Source: L227-5C sp038209275
GTDB lineage: Bacteria; Chloroflexota; Chloroflexia; Chloroheliales; Chloroheliaceae
Reading direction: 5' to 3'
Length of the DNA stretch: 14,387 bases
Assembly: GCA_038209275.1 (NCBI GenBank)
Contig: JBBQXW010000187.1
Location: forward strand, 1-14,387
Shown here: positions 7,509 through 13,782 of the stretch, one piece after another
How the letters are laid out: every line of letters begins with the position of its first letter
Position numbering within the stretch: the stretch's first letter is position 1
Notes under the pieces: model-generated
What the model saw: the letters and a program-made list of their open reading frames with translations, nothing else
Told to the model about the DNA's origin: nothing
The model's database searches: none
Program-made: the position numbers and the translations under genes

Positions 7509-8858
7509 CTAAACTGAAGGTGGCAACGAAACCAGCAGCGCCGCCAGAACGAGTAGCGCCAGCAGCGTCAGGCTTTCCGCCGTCCACCAGCGCGTATGAC
7601 GAGATGGGCTAGAAGCAACCCGCCGTCCGAACCAGGCCAGCAGCAAGACCACTAGCAAAACCGCTAATTTGAGCAGCAAAGCCACCCCATAATTAGTTGT
7701 AAAGAGGTTGCTGGGTTGCGCCAGATACAGCCAGGCCATTCCTGACCCGCTTACTATGAGCAACACCAGCGCCACCAGTGCCACCGTACCAAAGCGCATG
7801 ACCAGTTCCTTGCGCCGCCCTTCCAGGCGCGGGAGTTGCCAGATTGCCAGTAAACTTGCCAACCCGCCGACCCAAACGCCCATCGCCGCTAGATGCAAAG
7901 TATTGAAGGCCATACTCAGCACTACCCAGTTGGAACTAATAGCGTGGCTGGCCTGTCCATCTACTAGCGCCAGTACCACACCAAAGCCCAGCGCCACCGA
8001 CGCAGCGATAGCGGCATTGCCCTGCTTGGCGATGCCCGTCAGCACCCACAGCAACAGGGCTACACCCAGTCTTTGGGCCAGCACTCGCCCAAAATTGGAA
8101 GCCAGCACATCGCCGATTACATCCGGGTCTAAAATTAATTCTGTACCCAGGCTGGCGGTCTGACCAAGCAAAGCCAGTGGTTCAGCCAGCAACAGCAAAA
8201 TTATGCCCAGTCCGACCAGTCGCCACAAACGCCGCTCGATTATTTCGCTGCTGTCCAGTTTGAGCGGGCGCAACACCAGCCAACGAAAGGCCAACGAACC
8301 AAAAGCCAGCGCATAACCGCAGAAATGCAGCCAGCGTCCCATTATTTGCAGGGTCAGGCCCAGAGGCGAAACTGCGCCCACCTCGGCAATCGCTACCGAA
8401 GTGCCGGATAGATTGGGGCTGGTGCGACCCACGCTGAAGGCAAAGCGCCCGCGCACGGGATGAGTATCGCCGGACAGAACCTGCCACTTGACCTGATAAG
8501 TCCCTTCCTCGCTGGAGTTTAGCTTCGCGACCAGTTCCAGCCCTTTAAGTTCAATCTGTCCCAGCTCGATTTTTTTGCCGGATGGCGCGGTAATAACAAC
8601 CCCGTTGCGGATAGGCTGCACCGACTCGGAGAACCACAGATGAATTTCGGTAGGTGGATTTGTGAGGAGCGCGCCAGTCGGACAAGCGGGGTCATCGGGC
8701 GACAAACGCGGTAATTCGAGGGCAGTACATCGGTCGGGCGGGTCAGACCGCACCAGCCCGGCGTGAGCAAATACGGGAGTGCCGGGCCAACCCAGCCCTA
8801 TTATTAATAACAGCAGCACTTCCGTCAGTATTATGCTACTTCTTAAAGGCAATACCAT
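7509..8858 (-). CDS. CopC-CopD fusion, copper-binding/transport protein
   Basis: 449 aa, an arrangement like B. subtilis YcnJ. Signal peptide 1-31 with probable cleavage after VFA, leaving His32 as the mature N-terminus. The CopC domain (32 to about 145) has H32, D131 and H133 (in GDTHPVRG), the three ligands of the Cu(II) site known in CopC. The Met-rich Cu(I) site of classical CopC is not visible. An insertion after SDPP carries C44 and C59, a possible disulfide. The rest (about 165-445) is the polytopic CopD membrane domain with roughly eight hydrophobic segments. It is thought to move copper from outside into or across the membrane. ATG at 8858 is preceded by AAGGTC about 7 nt away. It is monocistronic here; a large palindrome lies directly upstream. 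Confidence 0.88.
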   Translation of the reverse strand: MVLPLRSSIILTEVLLLLIIGLGWPGTPVFAHAGLVRSDPPDRCTALELPRLSPDDPACPTGALLTNPPTEIHLWFSESVQPIRNGVVITAPSGKKIELGQIELKGLELVAKLNSSEEGTYQVKWQVLSGDTHPVRGRFAFSVGRTSPNLSGTSVAIAEVGAVSPLGLTLQIMGRWLHFCGYALAFGSLAFRWLVLRPLKLDSSEIIERRLWRLVGLGIILLLLAEPLALLGQTASLGTELILDPDVIGDVLASNFGRVLAQRLGVALLLWVLTGIAKQGNAAIAASVALGFGVVLALVDGQASHAISSNWVVLSMAFNTLHLAAMGVWVGGLASLLAIWQLPRLEGRRKELVMRFGTVALVALVLLIVSGSGMAWLYLAQPSNLFTTNYGVALLLKLAVLLVVLLLAWFGRRVASSPSRHTRWWTAESLTLLALLVLAALLVSLPPSV

Positions 8859-8888
8859 AACTTTGACCTTATTTGAACATTATTGGCC
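8850..8888. repeat. Short sequence matching the ends of the MITE-like element at 12931-13052
   Basis: The stretch begins CAATACC (8850-8856) and ends CTTATTTGAACATTATTGG. The latter matches the right end of the 12931-13052 element (CTTATTTGAACGGTATTGG) at all but two positions. It covers the copCD start codon and ribosome-binding site. It may be a decayed or internally deleted copy; this is inference from similarity only. Confidence 0.4.
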
Positions 8889-8898
8889 TTAAAGGGCA

Positions 8899-8983
8899 GG
8901 TAAGAGGTAGGGGCGAATCGCATACGCCCTTTTGAACTGAGCTGGCGTTCAAGGGCGTATGCGATTCGCCCCTACCTCTTACC
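8899..8983. repeat. 85-nt GTAG-headed palindrome (REP/BIME-like)
   Basis: Arms 8899-8931 and 8951-8983 are exact 33-bp reverse complements around a 19-nt loop that pairs a little further (GAAC/GTTC). Each arm carries GTAG followed by a mini-hairpin, GGGCG ... CGCCC. It occupies the gap between copCD and the MFS gene, both on the minus strand; it could act as a terminator for the MFS transcript or be only a mobile repeat. An 8-nt direct repeat (CATTATTG) occurs at 8878-8885 and 9004-9011, at unequal distances from the arms, so it is weak evidence for insertion. Confidence 0.8.
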
Positions 8984-9061
8984 CGATTTATTTTGTTAAA
9001 ATTCATTATTGCGCCCAATTCCCCAGGGTTTGATGAATCAAACCCCTACTGGGATAGTTTT

Positions 9062-10378
9062 TTAGTCGCCAACCGAAGTTTTGATTTCGGAGGCTGGCAC
9101 CGAGGCAATTTTTTCGCCCTTTGAAGTAGTAGTGCGGCCTATGCGTATTACCAATCCAGCCGCTATCATACACAGCAACCCGGCGGACATAAAGCTGACC
9201 TGATAGCTACCAAGCAAGGTATAGAGCAGACCAGCCAGGAAAGCTGCCGCCGCCGCGCCAAGCTGGTGCGCTGCCATAATCCAGCCGAAATAGATACCGA
9301 CGCTGGCTTTGCCGAAAATATCGGCGGAAAGTCGCACGGTGGGTGGTACGGTGGCTACCCAATCCAGGCCATAAAAGACCACGAAAGCCGCCAGCCCGAA
9401 AAACGAAGTCCCCAGCACGTAAGGCAACACCAGCAGCGACAAGCCGCGCAAGCTATAGTACCAGCACAACAACCAGCGATTATCCAACCTATCGGAAAGC
9501 CAGCCAGATAAGGTTGTGCCGATTACATCGAAGATACCGATTACGGCCAGCAAACTGGCGGCGGTTACTTCGGGAATATCGTGATCCATCGCCGCCGGAA
9601 TAAGGTGCGTCCCAATAAGACCGTTAGTGGTAGCGCCGCAGATAAAGAAACTGCCCGCCAATAGCCAGAAATCGCGCATTTTTACGCCGCGTGCCAGTGC
9701 GCCGAGCGCTGTCCCAAAAGGATTGCCGATTGGCCTGACTATTACTTCTTCTACATTTGGGTCAGCCCCGTAAGCTTTCAAGCCAACATCTTTAGGGCGG
9801 TCACGCATAAATATGGCGACTACTGGTATTAGCAGCAGGGCGGCGCTGGCGGTAGTAATCGAGGCGGTACGCCAGCCAAAATTAGAAACCAGCGTCGCCA
9901 GCAAAGGCAAAAAGATTAATTGCCCGGTAGCAGAACTGGCAGTCAGCAGGCCCACCACCAGACCCCGCCGCTTCACAAACCAGCGATTAGCCACGATAGC
10001 CGACAGCACTATCGCGATTGACCCGGTGGAAATGCCTACCCCAAAGCCCCACAAAAGATACAGTTGCCAGGGTTGTTGCATAAAAATGGTTGAACCAGCG
10101 CACAACCCGATTATTGATAACGAAATTAGTATTATTCGCCGGATGCCATAGCGCTCCATAAAAGCGGCGGCAAACGGCCCGCATAGCCCGTAAAGAGCCA
10201 GGTTGATAGACACTGCCAGTGCCACCGTTGCCCGATTCCAGCCGAATTCTTGCTCTAGCGGAATAATTAACACACTGGGAGTAGAGCGAATACCCGCCGC
10301 CACTATCAAAATAAGAAAAGTTACCGCAGCAATGTACCAGCCATAATAAAGCCGACCCTGTACTAATCTTGAAATCAT
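9062..10378 (-). CDS. Major facilitator superfamily transporter (monocarboxylate/oxalate-formate antiporter-like)
   Basis: 438 aa, 12 predicted membrane helices in two halves joined by a loop around residues 195-230. The N-terminus has the YYGWYIAAVTFL pattern common in MFS proteins of the oxalate/formate and monocarboxylate groups. Motif-A-like loops are seen at GPFAAAFMERYGIRR (first half) and SGWLSDRLDNRW (second half). Substrate is unknown; an organic acid anion is the family-based guess. The ATG is preceded on the minus strand by AGAAGGAA, about 11 nt away. It is monocistronic: copCD lies 203 nt downstream and a 403-nt gap lies upstream. The palindrome near 10710 could be an operator for it, but at about 330 nt it is far from the start. 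Confidence 0.85.
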   Translation of the reverse strand: MISRLVQGRLYYGWYIAAVTFLILIVAAGIRSTPSVLIIPLEQEFGWNRATVALAVSINLALYGLCGPFAAAFMERYGIRRIILISLSIIGLCAGSTIFMQQPWQLYLLWGFGVGISTGSIAIVLSAIVANRWFVKRRGLVVGLLTASSATGQLIFLPLLATLVSNFGWRTASITTASAALLLIPVVAIFMRDRPKDVGLKAYGADPNVEEVIVRPIGNPFGTALGALARGVKMRDFWLLAGSFFICGATTNGLIGTHLIPAAMDHDIPEVTAASLLAVIGIFDVIGTTLSGWLSDRLDNRWLLCWYYSLRGLSLLVLPYVLGTSFFGLAAFVVFYGLDWVATVPPTVRLSADIFGKASVGIYFGWIMAAHQLGAAAAAFLAGLLYTLLGSYQVSFMSAGLLCMIAAGLVIRIGRTTTSKGEKIASVPASEIKTSVGD

Positions 10379-10567
10379 TTTAATAAATTCCTTCTCTTTA
10401 TAAGTGATGGGTGATGCACCCCGTCGGGTGGGCTGATGCAGCCAGTACTGAGTGATGAGTAGGAAATCAGCTGACGGAGCAGCATCCTACAATTTATCCC
10501 GATTCTGTGAGACATTGCTCCGCCAATGGATTTCCAATTAGCGCGCCAGGGCCGTCGCCTTCGGGTC

Positions 10568-10596
10568 TTGCCTTATGGCTAAAGGGTTGTTATACT
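10568..10596 (+). promoter_or_regulatory. Orphan sigma70-like promoter on the + strand
   Basis: TTGCCT (10568-10573), a 17-nt spacer, TATACT (10591-10596). No + strand gene follows until 13380, so if it is active it would make a non-coding or antisense transcript towards the 3' end of the methyltransferase gene. Candidate only. Confidence 0.35.
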
Positions 10597-10709
10597 CCAT
10601 TTCGCTCCTCCGGGTGTTTTGGTGTTTGGACAACCCAATTCTACCACAGAGGAGTTTTTTTAAGCTGCCGCCTTATTTATGAAAGGCTCTCAATTATCAA
10701 AGGTGCGCT

Positions 10710-10729
10710 GGTTGAAAGCGCTTTCAACC
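10710..10729. promoter_or_regulatory. Perfect 20-bp palindrome resembling a LacI-family operator
   Basis: GGTTGAAAGCGCTTTCAACC is fully self-complementary. Its core TGAAAGCGCTTTCA (10713-10726) has the central CG and half-site form of LacI/CcpA-family operators. It sits about 50 nt past the methyltransferase stop and about 330 nt upstream of the MFS start. It may instead be a terminator-type hairpin for the methyltransferase transcript, but no T-run follows on either strand. Confidence 0.4.
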
Positions 10730-10733
10730 GGGT

Positions 10734-10750
10734 TCCACAATCTTTGTGGA
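10734..10750. terminator. Small hairpin downstream of the methyltransferase gene
   Basis: TCCACAA (10734-10740) pairs with TTGTGGA (10744-10750) around a 3-nt loop. Together with the palindrome 4 nt further on it forms a double hairpin at the 3' end of the minus-strand operon. There is no U-tract, so it would be a weak or non-classical terminator. Confidence 0.3.
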
Positions 10751-10781
10751 CTGTGAGGAAATAAGTTCCAAAATCAGCCAA

Positions 10782-12296
10782 TTAAATCCGCACATGGGCA
10801 AAACCGACCCAGGTATCTTCGTCCTGCCGTTCGAGCAATTGGAAACCTGCCGCCTCAAAAGCGCTGGCTACTTCCCCGGCTTTTTGTTCCAAAACGCCAC
10901 TACTTATCAATAAGCCGCCCGGTCTTAGCGCTTCCTTCAGCGCATCAGCCAGGTTAATTAACACATGATGATAAGTGTTACAGACGATTGCATCAAACGG
11001 CAGCCATTCTGCTAAAACTGCCGGAGGTTGCTGAGTTTCCTCTTCAAAAGCATAGACCGCCGCCGCGCTTTTCGGGCGGACTGCCAGCGACCCAGCCTCA
11101 ACTGTAACTTGATTGGTCATGCCGTTGCGCGCTACCATTTCGCGGGCTACTTTTACCGCCGGTAAATGAGCATCCAGCGCTAGAATACGCTCAATTCCTA
11201 AATGAACCGCTACCAGCGCAAGCACCCCGCTGCCCGTTCCCAAATCGAGCATCTTTTTATGTAGCGTCGGGTCTAAGTGCTTTTCCATCAGGCGCAAAGA
11301 AAGACTGGTGGTTGGGTGCGGCCCGCCTGGGCCAAGTGAGAAAATTTCCAGTGACGGCGGAATCTCGATTAATATTTCGTCTGGTGCGGCCTGGTAATTT
11401 TTACGGTCTGGCATGAGTATAATACGCTGGCCCACCCGAAACAAACTTGGTTCTTCCCACAAATTATTCCAATATTCCGCACTTCGCTCGATAATATAGA
11501 GGCTTTCTAAGGGACGCAGTGCTGCTAGATTGCCCAATCTTTCGGTCAGGCGGTCAATCAGACCCTGAGCGAATTCGTCGGCGGGCAGATAAGTTTGCAA
11601 GATAGCTGGAATCGTTTCATCGTTAGTTTCGGCTCGTTCAATTACAATATGGCGCTGGTAGCCGAAGCGCACGAACAGGCGGCTGGCGTAATCCAGTAAA
11701 TCTGGCTCAATTTTCAGGCTTAATTCGAGCCATTTAGCAACTGGTTGAACGGTTGGGTGGGCCAGCATCTGGTTCAGCACAGCCTCGACATTGGCCTGTT
11801 GCCACCAGCCCGGTTCGCCGATTGGCGCAAAATCAAGAAGGCCCAGGCTGATGAAATCTTCTTGAGAAAGTTCTAAAAAAGGGAAATAAAGTTTTTCCAG
11901 CAATTGTTCCTGCCGGAGTAAGGCAATTAGTGGAAGTAGAAGCAAAGGTGATTGCAGAGGCGGGACATCGGCCAGTTTGTCATTAATAATAAAGCCGACC
12001 AGCCGGGCCTTTTCGCGGGGCGAGTCTAGTTCAAAGAAGCACAGACCATTTATATCGGTTAAGTTATTTCCGGCGACAAATCCGCCAAATTCTTTGTTTT
12101 GTTCTGCTTGTGTCAGGTGCGTTTTTAACCAGGTCAGGTCAGCTTCGCTCAGGCGGCGCTTTTCGGGCAAAGCGGGCGCGGTGCTTGGCTTGGCCTCAAG
12201 ATAAACCGTTAACTCCTGGGAACAGCTCCAGCTCAAAATGGTGTCGTGAAGAGCCTGGCGATAAGCTGGTGGAGTCAGGTGGAAAGCGAAAAACAC
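10782..12296 (-). CDS. PrmA-like SAM-dependent methyltransferase with long N-terminal region
   Basis: 504 aa, about 200 longer than ribosomal protein L11 methyltransferase (PrmA). The C-terminal part (about 315-504) is a class I methyltransferase: GPGGPHPTT at 322-330 corresponds to the FGTGTHPTT of PrmA, LDLGTGSG at 350-357 is SAM motif I, LDAH follows as the acidic motif II, and GGLLISSGVL is the late PrmA-like strand. The N-I-L-A substrate-loop motif is replaced by CNTYHHVL from 439. The first 310 residues are unrecognised. A protein-methylating role is likely; L11 as substrate is not assured. The start is GTG at 12296, supported by GGAG (12305-12308) 8 nt upstream. It lies 36 nt after a receiver gene on the same strand, probably one operon. 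Confidence 0.7.
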   Translation of the reverse strand: MFFAFHLTPPAYRQALHDTILSWSCSQELTVYLEAKPSTAPALPEKRRLSEADLTWLKTHLTQAEQNKEFGGFVAGNNLTDINGLCFFELDSPREKARLVGFIINDKLADVPPLQSPLLLLPLIALLRQEQLLEKLYFPFLELSQEDFISLGLLDFAPIGEPGWWQQANVEAVLNQMLAHPTVQPVAKWLELSLKIEPDLLDYASRLFVRFGYQRHIVIERAETNDETIPAILQTYLPADEFAQGLIDRLTERLGNLAALRPLESLYIIERSAEYWNNLWEEPSLFRVGQRIILMPDRKNYQAAPDEILIEIPPSLEIFSLGPGGPHPTTSLSLRLMEKHLDPTLHKKMLDLGTGSGVLALVAVHLGIERILALDAHLPAVKVAREMVARNGMTNQVTVEAGSLAVRPKSAAAVYAFEEETQQPPAVLAEWLPFDAIVCNTYHHVLINLADALKEALRPGGLLISSGVLEQKAGEVASAFEAAGFQLLERQDEDTWVGFAHVRI

Positions 12297-12332
12297 CTTT
12301 AATTCTCCAGAATAATACTAATCTGAGCTACT

Positions 12333-12773
12333 TTAGCGATAGCCGAACGAACGCACCTGATTAATTAATTCGTTGGGCGTAATTCCCTTTTCCAAAAAAA
12401 GGTTGCAGCCCGATTGCAAGGCTCGGTTGCGGGTGGCATAATCGGCGTGTACCGTCATAATAATTATAGCAGAGTTAAGACCTTCCCGCTTAATCTGGCG
12501 GCAGGCATCCAGTCCATCAAAGCGCTGCCCGTTCAGGCCCGGCATCGCTACATCCATTAGTATAACATCGGGGTTCAACTCACGGGCTACTTCTACCGCC
12601 TGTACGCCGTCCTCCGCCTCGCCCACTACCTCAATATCGTCCTGGAGTGATAACAGGGTTTCCATGCTTTCACGTACTTCAGCCCGGTCATCCACTACCA
12701 TTACCCGAATTGTCTTATCCATCGCTTTCCAATTTGAATCCCCGCGTTGTGGGTCTTTGCTAAAAATTATCAT
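12333..12773 (-). CDS. Stand-alone response regulator receiver domain protein
   Basis: 146 aa, a receiver domain with no output domain. Seen: acidic pair D28-D29, phospho-acceptor D74 (LMDVAMPG), T107 and K129, the full phosphorylation set. Between MPGLNG and GLDACRQI there is a short insertion relative to the usual MPG.DG..A pattern. Start: ATG at 12773 has GGAG (12781-12784) 7 nt upstream; the ATG at residue 18 (12722, MDKTIRVMVVDD) is where family similarity begins but has only GGAAAG close by. The first 17 residues may therefore be an extension. It could relay phosphate or work by protein contact; a kinase is not in the window. It precedes the PrmA-like methyltransferase by 36 nt. An inverted repeat TATGC-AATTA-GCATA lies at 12813-12827 in its upstream region. 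Confidence 0.85.
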   Translation of the reverse strand: MIIFSKDPQRGDSNWKAMDKTIRVMVVDDRAEVRESMETLLSLQDDIEVVGEAEDGVQAVEVARELNPDVILMDVAMPGLNGQRFDGLDACRQIKREGLNSAIIIMTVHADYATRNRALQSGCNLFLEKGITPNELINQVRSFGYR

Positions 12774-12930
12774 TATCTCGCTCCTTTTTGCACTACACTA
12801 ACGATTACTTTCTATGCAATTAGCATACCAGTCCTCTCTGGTTGGCACAACGCGCTTAAGTCCATAAGTTTAGTTCAATAAAGGCTAGTTCAAACCTCGC
12901 CCTTGGCTTATAGCTGTTAGGTCTTTAGTC

Positions 12931-13052
12931 CAATACCCATTCAAATAACGGCTGTAGGAGGGGGCTGCGCCCTCGATTTTTTGAGTGGTAAGGGTAAAAT
13001 CGAGGGCACAGCCCCCTCCTACAGCGATTTTACCCTTATTTGAACGGTATTG
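12931..13052. mobile_element. MITE-like palindromic element with flanking direct repeats
   Basis: The ends are inverted repeats: CAATACC then TTCAAATAA on the left, TTATTTGAA then GGTATTG on the right. Inside are 30-nt arms (12951-12980 and 12996-13025) complementary at 29 of 30 positions, each starting CTGTAG and holding a small hairpin (GAGGG ... CCCTC). Directly outside, GTCTTTAGTC occurs on both sides (12921-12930 and 13053-13062), as expected of a target-site duplication. The boundary could shift by a base, giving a 12-nt duplication GGTCTTTAGTCC. No coding capacity; a transposase must come from elsewhere. Confidence 0.6.
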
Positions 13053-13144
13053 GTCTTTAGTCCCAATGACTTTCAGAAATAGACTACACCTTTAAGCTAA
13101 ACTGCCAACTACCGATTCAATTTACTTTATCAAAACCGTCGTTT

Positions 13145-13184
13145 AGTAGTAGCGATTTGCCCAATTGGGCAAATCGCTACTACT
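13145..13184. repeat. Perfect 40-bp palindrome with GTAG head
   Basis: The two 20-nt halves are exact reverse complements without any loop. The outer ends read AGTAGTAGCG and CGCTACTACT, so GTAG lies at each end, pointing inward, as in the other REP-like palindromes here. It is followed by TTTTATA. It lies about 80 nt upstream of the promoter candidate of the + strand receiver. Confidence 0.85.
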
Positions 13185-13262
13185 TTTATAGCGGCACGCG
13201 AAAATCTCGGTTGTTTTGCTAATGAATTTTGGTTTCCCAGGAGGAAAAGCCCTCTTACCCCT

Positions 13263-13290
13263 TTGCATCTTTGCCAAAAATCAGTACAAT
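13263..13290 (+). promoter_or_regulatory. Candidate promoter of the CpaE-like receiver gene
   Basis: TTGCAT (13263-13268), a 16-nt spacer, TACAAT (13285-13290). Correct strand and about 90 nt upstream of the ATG at 13380. Read by eye. Confidence 0.45.
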
Positions 13291-13379
13291 AGGAGCTAAC
13301 AGTTTGTGGTTTATTCAAGTGGATTAATTCGGTAAGAAATTATTAGATAAAACAGAAGTAGTAGGAGAAAGTAGCAGCT

Positions 13380-13778
13380 ATGACCCAACCTAACTTAAAC
13401 AATACCGCGAAAATTCGCCTGCTGCTGGCAGAAGATTCAGCCGGTACTCGCCACAATCTAATTAATTTGCTTGGCTTCGAGCCGGATATTGAAATTATTG
13501 GAGCGGTTGGTACGGCGCGTCAGGCGATAGATATGGCTATCCAGCTTCAACCTGCTGTAATTTTAATGGATATTAACCTGCCCGATATGGATGGCCTGAC
13601 TGCTACCGGCAATATTTTACGGCTTGTCCAACGAGTTTCAATTATTATTATGTCGGTTCACGATGAAGAAGCCTACCAGCGTCGCGCCCTTGCCGCCGGA
13701 GCCACCGCTTTTCTTATCAAACCCTTTAGCGGCGATGAACTCGTCTCCACCATCCGCAACGCCGTTGGGCAAGGCTAA
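13380..13778 (+). CDS. Stand-alone CpaE-like receiver domain protein
   Basis: 132 aa, receiver domain only. Seen: acidic pair E18-D19, phospho-acceptor D64 (LMDINLPDMDG), S92 and K114 in the KPFSGDEL..TIR ending. This ending resembles the N-terminal receiver of CpaE-type ATPases of Tad pilus systems; here no ATPase domain and no pilus genes follow, so the partner is unknown. The ATG has AGGAG at 13363-13367, 12 nt away, slightly long spacing. It is only distantly similar to the minus-strand receiver and not an obvious recent duplicate. It converges with guanylate kinase, leaving 4 bp between stops. Confidence 0.88.
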   Translation: MTQPNLNNTAKIRLLLAEDSAGTRHNLINLLGFEPDIEIIGAVGTARQAIDMAIQLQPAVILMDINLPDMDGLTATGNILRLVQRVSIIIMSVHDEEAYQRRALAAGATAFLIKPFSGDELVSTIRNAVGQG

Positions 13779-13782
13779 TAAT

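Larger units (their letters stand above)
10379..10781. other. 403-nt intergenic gap between MFS and methyltransferase genes
   Basis: No convincing protein gene. It holds short GTGATG/TGATGCA repeats near 10405-10460, an orphan + strand promoter (10568-10596), a 7-bp inverted repeat GGGTTGT/ACAACCC (10584-10590 and 10630-10636), a 12-nt copy of the CACAGAGGA repeat (10642-10653) and two adjacent small hairpins (10710-10729, 10734-10750). The reading frame at 10507-10764 lacks a ribosome-binding site and protein-like composition. Confidence 0.6.
12774..13379. other. 606-nt gap between divergent receiver genes
   Basis: No protein gene is supported. It holds the inverted repeat at 12813-12827, the MITE-like element (12931-13052) with flanking direct repeats, a perfect 40-bp palindrome (13145-13184) and a promoter candidate (13263-13290) for the + strand receiver. 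The short minus-strand frame at 13130-13318 runs through the palindrome and is rejected. Confidence 0.6.

Noticed and set aside
1..8858. A single copper-resistance operon or island joining the ATPase and CopCD
   Set aside because: They are about 6 kb apart, on opposite strands, with iorAB and a glycosyltransferase between them; the shared theme is noted but co-transcription is excluded.
10507..10764. 85-codon + frame between the MFS and methyltransferase genes
   Set aside because: No Shine-Dalgarno sequence, it spans the promoter-like site, repeat copy and hairpins, and its composition is not protein-like.
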